DNA from: Oceanimonas baumannii
Lineage (GTDB): Bacteria > Pseudomonadota > Gammaproteobacteria > Enterobacterales > Aeromonadaceae
Assembly: GCF_002245495.1 (NCBI RefSeq)
Contig: NZ_NQJF01000004.1
Coordinates: 1 to 64,000, forward strand
Direction of reading: 5' to 3'
Length of the DNA stretch: 64,000 bases
Shown here: in pieces, positions 31,003-40,597 of the stretch
How positions within the stretch are numbered: the first letter of the stretch is position 1
Layout: the number at the start of each line of letters is the position of its first letter
The notes under the pieces: generated by a model
The model's input: only the letters and a program-made list of their open reading frames with translations
What the model was told of the DNA's origin: nothing
The model's database searches: none
Translations under genes and position numbers: made by a program

Positions 31003-34000
31003 TCGATATTTCCAGTCCCGTTCCCAAACCCAGGGCCAGCCTGGGTGGCCTGATTGGCAGCAGCCTGGCTCTGGCCATCGCCGGTCAGGTTAAACAACAA
31101 TCTCAGCGGGTGCTGCTGGTGGTACCCGACACGCCTACCGCCCTGCGCCTGGAGCAGGAAGTCGCTTATCTGCTGGCCGATGACGCATTGCCGGTACAGT
31201 TACTGCCCGACTGGGAAACCCTGCCCTTTGATCAATTTTCGCCGCATCAGGACATTATTTCCCAACGACTGGAAACCCTTTACGGTTTGCCGGAGCTGAA
31301 CCGGGGCTTGCTGATCGTGCCGGTGACCACGCTCATGCTGCGCACACCGCCACGACACTGGCTGGAGCAGAACAGCCTGCTGCTGAAGGTCGGTGACCGG
31401 CTGAACATGCACCACTTGCGCCAGCGCCTGGAGCAGGCCGGCTACCGCGCAGTGGAGCAGGTGCTGGAGCACGGCGAGTTTGCCGCCCGGGGGGCCTTGC
31501 TGGACCTGTTCCCCATGGGAGCCGACGAGCCGGTACGCATCGATTTTTTTGATGATGAAATCGATACCCTGCGTCCCTTTGATCCTGACAGCCAGCGCTC
31601 CAGAGACAAAATTAAGGAAGTTCGGCTGCTGCCGGCCCGGGAATTTCCCACCGACAGCGCCGCCATTGAGATGTTCCGCGGTCAGTACCGGGAACGCTTT
31701 GCCCTGCGCAACGAACCGGAGTCGCTCTATCACAGAGTGAGCCAGGGCCAGCTGCCGGCGGGCATTGAATATTACTTCCCGCTGTTTTTTGAACAGACCC
31801 AGACCCTGTTCGATGCCCTGCCCGACACCATGCTGGTGCTGGCCGTGGGCGATGCAGAACCTGCAGCCCAGAGCTTCTGGCGCGACATCAATGAACGTTA
31901 TGAAGATCGCCGCCACGACATGCTGCGTCCGCTGCTGGCCCCGGATGAGCTCTATTTAAAGCCTGACGCCCTGATGCACGAGCTGAACCGCTGGCCCCGG
32001 CTGCAGCTGAGCCAGAGCACGGTACCGGAAAAAGGCGAGCGCATGAACGCCCCGGTGCAAGCCTTGCCCGAGCTTGAAGTAGAGCACCAAAAAACCGTGC
32101 CGCTGGCGCGACTGCTGGATTTTTGCCAGTCCTTTGCCGGGCGCGTGTTGTTCTCGGTGGAAAGCGCCGGCCGGCGTGAAGCACTGACCGAGCTGCTGGC
32201 AGGCTCTCCCCTCAAACTCTCGCCAGTAAACAGTCTGAACGAATTTGCCACCGGCGAAGACAAGCTCGGCCTGGTCGTCGGCCCGCTGACACAGGGGTTT
32301 GTACTGGGCAATGAATTCGCCCTGATCTGTGAAGGCGATTTGCTCGGCGGTCGCGTCATTCAGCGCCGGCGGCGGGAAAAGTCTGCCGCCCTCAGCCCCG
32401 ACACGCTGATCCGGAATCTGGCGGAGCTGTCCATCGGTCAGCCGGTGGTGCACCTGGATCACGGTGTCGGCCGTTATATGGGCCTGCAGAGCCTGGATGC
32501 CGGGGGCATGAAGTCGGAGTACCTGACGCTGGAATATGCCGCCGGAGACAAGCTGTATGTGCCGGTCACCGCCTTACACCTGGTAGGCCGCTACAGCGGT
32601 GCCGATGATCCGACCCTCAACCGGCTGGGCAACGATGCCTGGGCCAAAGCCAAGCGCAAAGCCGCCGAGAAGGTACGCGACGTGGCCGCCGAGTTACTGG
32701 ATGTGTATGCCCGCCGGGCTGCACAGCCGGGACAGGCCATTGCCCACGACAAACAGGCGTATCGTCAGTTCTGCGATGCCTTCCCCTTTGAAGAAACCGA
32801 CGATCAGCTGAAAGCCATTAATGCCGTGCTGACCGATATGACCCAGGCCAAGGCCATGGACCGGCTGGTGTGCGGCGATGTGGGCTTCGGCAAAACCGAA
32901 GTGGCCATGCGCGCCGCCTTTGTGGCGGTGCACGGCAGCAAGCAGGTGGCGGTGCTGGTGCCCACCACCCTGCTGGCCCAGCAGCATTACGACAACTTCC
33001 GCGACCGTTTTGCCAACTGGCCGGTCAAGGTAGAACTCATCAGCCGCTTTAAAACCGGCAAGGAGCAGGACAAGGCGCTGGAAGGACTGGCGGATGGCAG
33101 CATCGATATTGTGATCGGTACTCACAAGCTGCTGAGCCAGGATGTGCGCTTTAAAGATCTCGGCCTGCTGATTGTGGATGAGGAGCACCGCTTTGGCGTG
33201 CGTCAGAAAGACAAAATCAAGGCATTGCGGGCCGATGTGGACATTTTAACCCTGACTGCCACCCCCATCCCCCGCACCCTGAACATGGCCATGGGCGGCA
33301 TGCGGGATCTCTCCATTATTGCGACCCCGCCGGCCAAACGGCTGGCGGTAAAGACCTTTGTGCGCGAGTCGGATCCGACTGTGGTGCGCGAGGCCATTTT
33401 GCGGGAGCTGAAACGGGGCGGTCAGGTCTATTATCTGCACAACGAAGTACAGACCATCGAGAACAGCGCGGACGCCCTGCGCACCCTGGTGCCCGAGGCC
33501 CGTCTTGGCATTGCCCACGGCCAGATGCGCGAGCGCGAACTGGAAAAGGTGATGTCGGACTTCTACCACCAACGCTTTAACGTGTTGCTGTGCTCCACCA
33601 TCATTGAAACCGGCATCGACGTGCCCAGCGCCAACACCATTATCATGGACCGTGCCGACAAGCTGGGCCTGGCGCAATTGCATCAGCTGCGGGGCCGGGT
33701 AGGTCGCTCTCATCATCAGGCCTACGCCTATTTGCTGACCCCGCACCCCAAGCGCATGACCACGGATGCCAAAAAGCGGCTGGAAGCCATTGCCGCGCTG
33801 GAAGATCTGGGTGCCGGCTTTGCCCTGGCCACCCATGATCTGGAAATCCGTGGTGCCGGCGAGCTGCTCGGCGACGAGCAAAGCGGCCAGATCACCGCCA
33901 TTGGCTTCAGCCTCTATATGGAAATGCTGGAGCAGGCTGTGAAGGCGCTGCAGTCAGGCAAGGAGCCGACACTGGACAAACTGCTCAACAGCCAGGCCGA

Positions 34001-34436
34001 CATTGAACTGCGCCTGCCTGCGCTGCTGCCGGACGATTATATTCCCGACGTGAACATGCGCCTTTCCATGTATAAGCGCATTGCTGCCGCCGAAAATGAT
34101 GCAGCCCTGCGTGAACTGCAGGTGGAGCTGATTGACCGCTTTGGCCTGCTGCCGGAGCCGGGCAAAAACCTGATTGCCCTTTCCGCGCTCAAGAGCAAAG
34201 CCAGTGAACTTGGCATTGAGAAAATCGACGCCGGTCCGCAAGGAGGCACCATCAACTTTGGCCAGGACGCCAGGGTCGATCCCGGCTATCTGGTGAGCCT
34301 GTTGCAAAGTCAGCCCCGCATCTACAAAATGGAGGGCCCCACCAAACTGCGCTTTGCTATTCCGAGCAATGATGCCAAAGCCCGGCTGTCGCTGGTGGGC
34401 GATATGCTTAACGAATTTGCGGCGCATCAGGCCTGA
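30999..34436 (+). CDS. mfd: Transcription-repair coupling factor
   Basis: A 1145-residue translocase (E. coli 1148). In order: UvrB-like N-terminal domains with an inactive ATPase fold, an RNA-polymerase-interacting domain at about 480-545 (GQPVVHLDHGVGRYMGLQ), and the RecG-like motor with Walker A GDVGFGKTE near residue 625 and the DEEHRFGV box near 727, then the TRG-type region and a C-terminal autoinhibitory domain (DIELRLPALLPDDYIPD). It removes RNA polymerase stalled at lesions and recruits UvrA. It overlaps the upstream PilZ gene by 4 bp. Confidence 0.98.
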   Translation: MIDISSPVPKPRASLGGLIGSSLALAIAGQVKQQSQRVLLVVPDTPTALRLEQEVAYLLADDALPVQLLPDWETLPFDQFSPHQDIISQRLETLYGLPELNRGLLIVPVTTLMLRTPPRHWLEQNSLLLKVGDRLNMHHLRQRLEQAGYRAVEQVLEHGEFAARGALLDLFPMGADEPVRIDFFDDEIDTLRPFDPDSQRSRDKIKEVRLLPAREFPTDSAAIEMFRGQYRERFALRNEPESLYHRVSQGQLPAGIEYYFPLFFEQTQTLFDALPDTMLVLAVGDAEPAAQSFWRDINERYEDRRHDMLRPLLAPDELYLKPDALMHELNRWPRLQLSQSTVPEKGERMNAPVQALPELEVEHQKTVPLARLLDFCQSFAGRVLFSVESAGRREALTELLAGSPLKLSPVNSLNEFATGEDKLGLVVGPLTQGFVLGNEFALICEGDLLGGRVIQRRRREKSAALSPDTLIRNLAELSIGQPVVHLDHGVGRYMGLQSLDAGGMKSEYLTLEYAAGDKLYVPVTALHLVGRYSGADDPTLNRLGNDAWAKAKRKAAEKVRDVAAELLDVYARRAAQPGQAIAHDKQAYRQFCDAFPFEETDDQLKAINAVLTDMTQAKAMDRLVCGDVGFGKTEVAMRAAFVAVHGSKQVAVLVPTTLLAQQHYDNFRDRFANWPVKVELISRFKTGKEQDKALEGLADGSIDIVIGTHKLLSQDVRFKDLGLLIVDEEHRFGVRQKDKIKALRADVDILTLTATPIPRTLNMAMGGMRDLSIIATPPAKRLAVKTFVRESDPTVVREAILRELKRGGQVYYLHNEVQTIENSADALRTLVPEARLGIAHGQMRERELEKVMSDFYHQRFNVLLCSTIIETGIDVPSANTIIMDRADKLGLAQLHQLRGRVGRSHHQAYAYLLTPHPKRMTTDAKKRLEAIAALEDLGAGFALATHDLEIRGAGELLGDEQSGQITAIGFSLYMEMLEQAVKALQSGKEPTLDKLLNSQADIELRLPALLPDDYIPDVNMRLSMYKRIAAAENDAALRELQVELIDRFGLLPEPGKNLIALSALKSKASELGIEKIDAGPQGGTINFGQDARVDPGYLVSLLQSQPRIYKMEGPTKLRFAIPSNDAKARLSLVGDMLNEFAAHQA

Positions 34437-34490
34437 TGCGCACTCCCAGGGACGGGATAGAAGTAACAGATGAAGTCACTCGCTTTGAAA

Positions 34491-34523
34491 TCTGTCATAC
34501 CGGGCTTGCCCCGGTATGACAGA
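34491..34523. repeat. Perfect 14-pair palindrome after mfd
   Basis: TCTGTCATACCGGG (34491-34504) and CCCGGTATGACAGA (34510-34523) are exact complements around a five-base loop. There is no T-run. The inner part has the GTCATNCC...GGNATGAC style of the dispersed hairpins in this window but longer flanking pairs. It may end or protect the mfd transcript. Confidence 0.7.
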
Positions 34524-34571
34524 GGTGACCAATGACCCATCTGTTTTGTATGACATCCTGACCGAGAAGTG

Positions 34572-36017
34572 ATGAACACAACATCTTGTGCCGCCTGGGC
34601 CACACGCCCGCTCAGAGTGGGCATTCTGGGAGGTGGTATCGCCGGTGCCACCGTGGCGCTGCGCCTCACCGACATGGGCATTCACACCTTGCTGCTGGAA
34701 AGCAGCACCGGCCTGGTTAACGGCCCGCCTATCTGCCATTTGCATGCAGGGGGCAACCTGTATCGTGAAATCAGTGACGAGCAATGCCTGACCCTGCTGC
34801 GCCAGTCCATTGCTTCCGTGCGTGCCTACCCTCACAGCATTAACCGCCGCCCTACCGTGATTGCCGTGCCGGCGACCGATCCCGGCGATCCGCTCGCCTT
34901 GTTACCCCGTCTGCACCAGGTTGTACGGGAATATCAGTTACTGGCAGATGAAGACCCCGCCAACAAGGTGCTGGGCGAGCCGGAGGATTATTACCGCTGC
35001 TATAGCCGGGAACAATTCGAAGCGCTGGCCAGCAAACCACAGCCAGCCCGCGCCCACTGCCACGATGACTGGATCATCCCCCTGGCCCGCCAGCTGGATG
35101 CCGACAAACTGAAATTTCCTCTTATCCTGGTGCAAGAATATGGCTGGAGCCTGTTCCGTATGGCCGCCACCGCTACACTGGCCTTGAATAATTCCCCGCT
35201 GTGCGACCTGCGCCTGAATACCCGGGCCACTCACCTGGAGCAGCGCGAGTGCAGCTGGCTGGTACAGAGCGTGGGCCCACAGGGAGAGTGCGTGGATGAA
35301 GTGGACTTTCTGGTTAACGCCTGCGGTTTTCGTACCGGCCTGGTAGACGACATGGCCGGCTACCGCCGCGAGCGGCTGGTGGAATATAAAGCCGCCTATC
35401 TGGCCCGCTGGCCCGACACCGCCGACTGGCCCGAAGTCATTTTTCACGGTGAACGGGGTACCCCCCGGGGCATGGCCCAGCTCACTCCCTACCCCGGCGG
35501 CCTGTTTCAGCTGCACGGCATGACCGATACCATTACCCTGTTCAAGAACGGCCTGGTAGCCAGCCCCGGACACAGTGCCCAGCCGACATTACCCGAAGCC
35601 TATCGACAGCAACTGAACCAAGGCTGGAATCGGGATGATGCCGAAACACGCACCCAACGTGCCATCGATCACCTGGCCCGGCTGCTGCCGGATTTTGCCC
35701 GAGCCACCCCTGCCGGCAAACCGCTGTTTGGTGCCCAGCAAATTCCGGGCAGCGATCCCAAACTGCGAGCCGCCGATGTGTCTTTTGAAGGGCATCACTA
35801 CGCCCGGGTGGAAATTGTAAAGGCATCATCGGCATTGACCGCCGCCGACCGTATTATCGACAAACTGAGCGGTTTGGGCTGGCTGGACTCTTCAGGCCCG
35901 CTCAGCCCGGATCTGACTCTGGTAGGCCGGCAAACCGCCGCCGAGGTGGAAAACACCGCCATTCAGCTGGCCGAAGCCCGCGGCTACCCCAGAGAGCTGG
36001 CGGAAAACGGCTGGTAA
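34572..36017 (+). CDS. FAD-dependent oxidoreductase of unknown substrate
   Basis: A 481-residue flavoprotein. The N-terminal GILGGGIAGATVALRL is the FAD dinucleotide-binding motif, followed by an acidic residue at the end of the second strand (LLLES). The C-terminal part repeats the DAO-like pattern. A conserved ICHLHAGGNLYREI segment follows the FAD motif. I use ATG 34572; the frame also has GTG one codon upstream. It stands alone after mfd, preceded by a palindrome and followed by a hairpin repeat. The reaction cannot be inferred from context. Confidence 0.75.
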   Translation: MNTTSCAAWATRPLRVGILGGGIAGATVALRLTDMGIHTLLLESSTGLVNGPPICHLHAGGNLYREISDEQCLTLLRQSIASVRAYPHSINRRPTVIAVPATDPGDPLALLPRLHQVVREYQLLADEDPANKVLGEPEDYYRCYSREQFEALASKPQPARAHCHDDWIIPLARQLDADKLKFPLILVQEYGWSLFRMAATATLALNNSPLCDLRLNTRATHLEQRECSWLVQSVGPQGECVDEVDFLVNACGFRTGLVDDMAGYRRERLVEYKAAYLARWPDTADWPEVIFHGERGTPRGMAQLTPYPGGLFQLHGMTDTITLFKNGLVASPGHSAQPTLPEAYRQQLNQGWNRDDAETRTQRAIDHLARLLPDFARATPAGKPLFGAQQIPGSDPKLRAADVSFEGHHYARVEIVKASSALTAADRIIDKLSGLGWLDSSGPLSPDLTLVGRQTAAEVENTAIQLAEARGYPRELAENGW

Positions 36018-36086
36018 GACGTGAAGAAAGTTGCAATGGTGATAGCCACTCCCGCAAAGGAAGGCCATCGCCGTGCACTCTGCTCT

Positions 36087-36111
36087 GGATGCCCGCCCGT
36101 GCGGGCATGAC
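36087..36111. repeat. Dispersed hairpin repeat, single copy
   Basis: GGATGCCCGCCCGTGCGGGC followed by ATGAC; arms TGCCCGC and GCGGGCA. The preceding CACTCTGCTCT phrase is shared with the array at 26800-27205. It lies between the FAD oxidoreductase gene and the DUF3422 gene. Confidence 0.8.
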
Positions 36112-36221
36112 ACATGCTTGCGGTTAATGCCGGAGCTGCATTCGTCCAAAAAATATGAGCCCCGTCACAAAACTCTGTTAGATTACTCCCTTTAAGACTG
36201 ACGGCACATAAAGGAGTATGA

Positions 36222-37466
36222 ATGCGCAGTCACCCTCTGCGGGAGCAGATTATTGCCGAGGTACACGCCCGGCCGTTTCAGATGTTGCAGGCACCGCTGG
36301 CCATGCTTCACCTTGCCGTGGTGTATGACGACACCCCGCTTGAAGAGCTGCGGCAACATATTTACCGGTTAAGTGACACGCTGAAGCTGACCAACACCAT
36401 CAACAAATCCCGCTTCTGGCAGGGGGAGAATGAACAGCTGGCATTGCGTTTCGAAGCACACCACGAGTTTTATACCCTTACCCTGACCGCACTCAACAGG
36501 CTGGAGCTGCCACAACTGCCACAGCCGTGGCTCAGCACCGCGCCCGGCAGCTTGTTATGTGGTGCCGAAATTCTGTTTCGCACTTATCACCACGAACAGG
36601 ATGAAAACGCCTGGCCAGAGCAACACTTTGGAGAAAATCAGGTGAACAGCTCCATGGTCATGTCGGAGGTGGGCCAGATCTGGACCGATTTTTATCCCCG
36701 GCCAGACAGCGGCATGGTACGGGTGCTGGTGGAGGATCGCGGCCTGCAACTACGCCAAGCCGGCCGTTTGCTGCAACGCATCTGCGAAATTGAAACCTAC
36801 CGTCATGTGGCCCTGCTGGCCCTGCCACTGGCCAATAAGGTCGTGCCCGACATTAACCGGCTGGAAACCGAGCTGGCAGAGCTTTCCACCCGGGTGGCAT
36901 CGGAAGACCCTTCGGTGTTGCTGCACCGGCTGATGGATCTGGCAGAGCAGCTGGAAGCCTTATCGGCGCAAACCTCCAACCGCTTTTCCGCAGCAGAAGC
37001 CTATTTTACCCTGGTAAACAAACGCATTGCCGAGCTGAGGGAAACCCGTATTGAAGGACGCCAGACCGTAGAGCAATTTATGGATCGCCGGCTCGATCCC
37101 GCTACCCGCACCTGCCGTGCAGCCGGACAGCGTATTGAACAACTTTCCCGCCGGCTGGCCCGTACCACCCAGCTGGTACGCTCTCAGGTGGACTTGTCCG
37201 TTGAGCAGCAAAACCGCGACATGCTGACCTCTCTCAGCAAACGTGCCGGCGAGCAGCTACGCCTGCAGGCCAAACTGGAAAGTTTCTCCATTATCGTGGT
37301 CACCTACTATGCCTTTGACCTGATTGACCGTACCCTGCGCAACCTGGTAGAGAACGAAGAGCATCGCCACTTGATGGAGGCAGGACTGAGCATCTCGGTC
37401 CCCTTTATTGCCCTGCTGCTCTGGCTTTATATTCGCCGCCTGCTACACGGCGTAGGCGAAGACTGA
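36222..37466 (+). CDS. DUF3422 family protein
   Basis: A 414-residue protein. The start LREQIIAEVHARPFQMLQAPLAMLHLAV is the DUF3422 signature. A helical, probably coiled-coil central region (about 200-340) is followed by two hydrophobic segments near the C-terminus (SIIVVTYYAFDL and ISVPFIALLLWLYI), so it is likely an inner-membrane protein with a large cytoplasmic part. Function unknown. GGAG lies upstream of ATG. Confidence 0.85.
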   Translation: MRSHPLREQIIAEVHARPFQMLQAPLAMLHLAVVYDDTPLEELRQHIYRLSDTLKLTNTINKSRFWQGENEQLALRFEAHHEFYTLTLTALNRLELPQLPQPWLSTAPGSLLCGAEILFRTYHHEQDENAWPEQHFGENQVNSSMVMSEVGQIWTDFYPRPDSGMVRVLVEDRGLQLRQAGRLLQRICEIETYRHVALLALPLANKVVPDINRLETELAELSTRVASEDPSVLLHRLMDLAEQLEALSAQTSNRFSAAEAYFTLVNKRIAELRETRIEGRQTVEQFMDRRLDPATRTCRAAGQRIEQLSRRLARTTQLVRSQVDLSVEQQNRDMLTSLSKRAGEQLRLQAKLESFSIIVVTYYAFDLIDRTLRNLVENEEHRHLMEAGLSISVPFIALLLWLYIRRLLHGVGED

Positions 37467-37570
37467 CACTGGTACCGGCCCCCGGGCCGGTTTTCTGCCC
37501 ACGGCACCTTCAGCCACTTGCACCTCCTGTACCGAACTACAATTAACGGTGCAATAGCAAGGAGGTTGTT

Positions 37571-37849
37571 ATGCCCAAATACGTCATTGAACGGGATGTG
37601 GAAAACGCCGGCGCTCTCAGTGCCGATGATCTCAGAAACATCTCCAGAAAGTCCTGCGATGTGCTGGAACAACTCGGTCCTAAAATCCAGTGGGTGGAAA
37701 GCTTTGTGACCCCCAGCAAGATTTACTGCGTTTACATCGCCCCCGATGAAGCCATGATCCGCAAACACGCCGAAATGGGAGAGTTCCCCATTACCTCGAT
37801 CAGCGAGGTCGGCTGCGTTATCGATCCCACCACATCCGAAGGCCCTTGA
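37571..37849 (+). CDS. DUF4242 (SCO4226-like) small protein
   Basis: A 92-residue protein with the DUF4242 pattern MPKYVIERDV, WVESFVTPSKIYCVYIAPDE and IRKHAEMGEFP. It forms a ferredoxin-like alpha/beta fold in the family, one member of which was described as nickel-binding. A very strong AAGGAGG site precedes ATG, so it is probably well expressed. No operon partner. Confidence 0.85.
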   Translation: MPKYVIERDVENAGALSADDLRNISRKSCDVLEQLGPKIQWVESFVTPSKIYCVYIAPDEAMIRKHAEMGEFPITSISEVGCVIDPTTSEGP

Positions 37850-37860
37850 TCATCACCCAG

Positions 37861-37893
37861 GGGCGTTCCGAGCATCCGCTGTCCGGAGCGCCC
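37861..37893 (+). terminator. Possible terminator after the DUF4242 gene
   Basis: GGGCGTTCCG (37861-37870) and CGGAGCGCCC (37884-37893) pair over ten positions with one G-T wobble and a 13-base loop, followed by TTACTTTC. The T-run is poor, so termination is likely but not certain. Confidence 0.45.
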
Positions 37894-38077
37894 TTACTTT
37901 CAGCCAGCAACGTGTCGTGGTCCGCTCGTTTTCTCTTTGGCATTCGCAACTACCACTGACTAAACCAGGCTAGTAAGTAATAAGGAGCGCGGTATTGTTA
38001 CGCTATTATCCAAAATATTCGGCAAAGACTTGGATTAGTTGTAATTTACCAAGGCAACAGGACTTACCTCTTCTTAC

Positions 38078-38899
38078 TCAAACTAATCCCATCTCCCCCA
38101 CTATATGCGTCAGCATTTTCAGGCTCAGCAACAGTGAAAGTACGCCGAGTACCTTCTTCAGACTGGCTGCAGGAAGACGGGTTGCGTATGCAACGCCAAG
38201 CGGAGCCGAGAAGTAGCTCGCTAACGAGAACAGTGCAACCGCAGGAAGATAGACATAACCAAATGTCAGTTGCTCAAGACTGGTGTGCTGCCAGCCGTTA
38301 ACAAGGTAGCCCAGAGTGCCGGCCACAGCGAGTGGGAAGCCAATGGCGGCCGAGGTTCCCACGGCCTGTTTCACGTTAAGGTTCTGGCCCATCAGATAAG
38401 GTACTATCATACCCGCCCCGCTCACAGAGACCAGCGCGGATACCATGCCAATTAGCGAGCCAACGCTGATGTTGGCTACCGCCGTATGCGGCTTTGGGTT
38501 AGTTTTTTCGCTTTTGGTCTGGAACATTTTGTAGGCAACATAGAGCATAAATAAGCTAAAAAATACCGCCAGAGCAACCCCGTTCACTGCAGCAGCAATA
38601 GTGGTGGCAATAAGCGTACCGACCATCGCGCCTACCGCCATTCTGGTTACCAGGGAGGCATTCACATGACCTTGGGTGTAGTGCGCCCGCATACTGCTGA
38701 ATGTGGTAAAAATCATGGCCGCCATCGAGGTTCCCAGTGCCATATGCACCACCTCTTGGCCGGCAATACCCTGCGCCGTGAATAACAGCGTAAATGCAGG
38801 AACGGTTAAACCACCTCCTCCAACACCCACCAGACCGGCAATAAAACCGACACCCACCCCCAGCAACGCATAATAGAGTGCGAACGTTAAATCAATCAT
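38078..38899 (-). CDS. TauE/SafE family membrane transporter
   Basis: A 273-residue protein with about eight hydrophobic segments and the two family repeats (GVGFIAGLVGVGGGGLTVPAF and GSLIGMVSALVSVSGAGMIVPYLMG). Family members export sulfite, sulfoacetate or related organosulfur anions. The substrate here is unknown. It is divergent from an AraC-type regulator, which may control it. Confidence 0.88.
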   Translation of the reverse strand: MIDLTFALYYALLGVGVGFIAGLVGVGGGGLTVPAFTLLFTAQGIAGQEVVHMALGTSMAAMIFTTFSSMRAHYTQGHVNASLVTRMAVGAMVGTLIATTIAAAVNGVALAVFFSLFMLYVAYKMFQTKSEKTNPKPHTAVANISVGSLIGMVSALVSVSGAGMIVPYLMGQNLNVKQAVGTSAAIGFPLAVAGTLGYLVNGWQHTSLEQLTFGYVYLPAVALFSLASYFSAPLGVAYATRLPAASLKKVLGVLSLLLSLKMLTHIVGEMGLV

Positions 38900-39014
38900 G
38901 TAAAGCTTCCTGCTGTTTGCTAAATAGAAAGCCTATTTTAAGGTGCTGCTGTGCTGGCATATTAATGATGTCTGGCCTTAAAGTAATGCCAACTGGCCAA
39001 ACAAGGGAGATGAA

Positions 39015-39836
39015 ATGCGTGTTCGGGACTTCAGCGAGAGAACATCAGGCGCAGCGCTGATTACTTGCCAATGGTCACATGATGCCCATGAAGGCGACAA
39101 GGCACAAAAACCCTATCGCTGGCATCATCACCTGCGGGGACAGCTATTGTGTATCCAGTCAGGTCTTGCACAGATAAAGACCCGTGCAGGAACGTGGATA
39201 TTACCGCCCTATCGTGCCGGCTGGATCCCTCCTGGTGCACTGCACAGTGTGCTGTTTTGCAGTACGGTGTCTGGATACTCGGTTTTGTTGCAGCCACAAT
39301 TGTGCGAAGTCTTGCCAGACCAGCCCCGGGTACTGGGGTTAAACCCGCTGCTGGAGGCGATGGTGAGTCGCAGCACAGCCTGGAGCAAAGAGCAGCTTAC
39401 CCCGGAGAATCAACGTATTGCTGCGGTGATGACGGATGAGATCCGTTCTGCTGTAACGGAAAAACTCTATCTGCCCATGCCAACTGATCCCAGGCTGGTG
39501 CGCGTGGCCGAGTCGGTGTTAAGTCACCCTGGCAGCCAGAACAACATAGAGCAGTGGGCCGAAGTGGGTGCCTTGTCGGCACGCTCATTAAGGCGTTTGA
39601 TGCTCGCCGAAACAGGGTTGAGTTTTGCACAGTGGCGCAAGCTGGCGCAGTTGAACCATGCGCTGGCCCTGCTGGCACAAGGGGAGACGGTAGGGAATGT
39701 CGCTTTTGCTCTGGGCTACGCTACACCGAGCAACTTTATCGCCATGTTTAAAAAGGCAATGGGGGATTCGCCCGCACGCTACTTTTCCTGCGGGAAACCC
39801 GTACAGAATGCCACCAGATCGTTGGGCGGTTTATGA
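39015..39836 (+). CDS. AraC-family transcriptional regulator
   Basis: A 273-residue regulator: an N-terminal cupin-like ligand-binding part (HHHLRGQLLCIQSGLAQIKT, LPPYRAGWIPPG) and a C-terminal two-helix-turn-helix DNA-binding domain ending VAFALGYATPSNFIAMFKKAMGDSPARYF. The cupin signature fits regulators of small-molecule exporters and catabolic genes. It is divergent from the TauE-type transporter over 115 bp, its most likely target. Confidence 0.88.
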   Translation: MRVRDFSERTSGAALITCQWSHDAHEGDKAQKPYRWHHHLRGQLLCIQSGLAQIKTRAGTWILPPYRAGWIPPGALHSVLFCSTVSGYSVLLQPQLCEVLPDQPRVLGLNPLLEAMVSRSTAWSKEQLTPENQRIAAVMTDEIRSAVTEKLYLPMPTDPRLVRVAESVLSHPGSQNNIEQWAEVGALSARSLRRLMLAETGLSFAQWRKLAQLNHALALLAQGETVGNVAFALGYATPSNFIAMFKKAMGDSPARYFSCGKPVQNATRSLGGL

Positions 39837-39886
39837 ACCCACGCGTGGCTAACGTGGTAGCCGAAGGTGACATATCAAATAAAATA

Positions 39887-39901
39887 TAGACGACCGGTCT
39901 A
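39887..39901. promoter_or_regulatory. NemR-type operator upstream of the TetR gene
   Basis: TAGACGACCGGTCTA, an inverted repeat (TAGAC / GTCTA) that also contains GACCGGTC. An identical 15-bp copy lies at 40570-40584. It resembles the E. coli NemR box TAGACC-N4-GGTCTA. Positioned 21 bp before the TetR start, it suggests autoregulation. Confidence 0.8.
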
Positions 39902-39922
39902 GTTTGGTTTAGAGTGCTGACC

Positions 39923-40507
39923 ATGAAAACAAAATATCAGGATACCCGCCAGCATTTGCTGGATACCGGACGCATCATACTGGCCGAGCAAGGCTTCAGC
40001 TCCGTGGGGCTCAGCACCCTGTTACAGCAGGCCGGTGTACCCAAAGGGTCGTTTTATCACTACTTCAAGTCCAAGGAACACTACGGCCAGGCGTTGCTGG
40101 AAGATTACTTCAGCACCTACTTACAAGAGATGGAAGCGTTACTCGGTCAGTCCGGTATCGGCGCCAAAGAACGCTTGTTCAACTATTTTTCACTATGGTT
40201 ACAGCGTTTTACCCCGGAACAAGGCCGCTGTGACTGCCTGGTGGTAAAACTGAGCGCCGAAGTCGCAGACTTGTCTGAAGCGATGCGCTTAACCCTGAAA
40301 GAAGGGACCGAGCGGGTAATGACCAGACTCATGGACTGCATTGATGAGGCAATCGCCGAAGGCTCGGTGCCGGTTCAGGATGTACGCGCCCTGGCCAGCA
40401 ACTTGTATCAGCTATGGCTGGGGGCCAGTCTGTTAACCAAACTGCGCCGTGACGACGAACAAATCAGACAGGCAATGCAGCTGACTTACAAGCTGCTGGC
40501 AGCATAG
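39923..40507 (+). CDS. NemR-like TetR-family repressor
   Basis: A 194-residue TetR protein. The DNA-binding part (LSTLLQQAGVPKGSFYHYFKSKEHYGQALLE) is followed by a ligand domain closely resembling E. coli NemR: GRCDCLVVKLSAEVADLSEAMR aligns with NemR around its redox-active Cys106, here C105, with an extra C103. NemR releases DNA when that cysteine reacts with electrophiles or hypochlorite. The same role is likely here, controlling itself and the downstream oxidoreductase through identical operators. I use ATG 39923 over a GTG at 39914; its ribosome site is weak. Confidence 0.85.
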   Translation: MKTKYQDTRQHLLDTGRIILAEQGFSSVGLSTLLQQAGVPKGSFYHYFKSKEHYGQALLEDYFSTYLQEMEALLGQSGIGAKERLFNYFSLWLQRFTPEQGRCDCLVVKLSAEVADLSEAMRLTLKEGTERVMTRLMDCIDEAIAEGSVPVQDVRALASNLYQLWLGASLLTKLRRDDEQIRQAMQLTYKLLAA

Positions 40508-40532
40508 CGCCCGTTGCCGGCCTGAATAGAAA

Positions 40533-40558
40533 TGAAGCCCTGTGGTGGGCTTTTTTTA
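40533..40558 (+). terminator. Terminator after the NemR-like gene
   Basis: AAGCCC (40535-40540) and GGGCTT (40547-40552) with a six-base loop and a run of T. It separates the regulator from the oxidoreductase, which has its own operator. Confidence 0.75.
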
Positions 40559-40569
40559 CCAGCAAGAAC

Positions 40570-40584
40570 TAGACGACCGGTCTA
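40570..40584. promoter_or_regulatory. NemR-type operator upstream of the oxidoreductase
   Basis: An exact second copy of TAGACGACCGGTCTA, 13 bp before the start codon of the oxidoreductase gene, where a bound repressor would block transcription. Confidence 0.8.
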
Positions 40585-40597
40585 GTAAGGATTAGAG

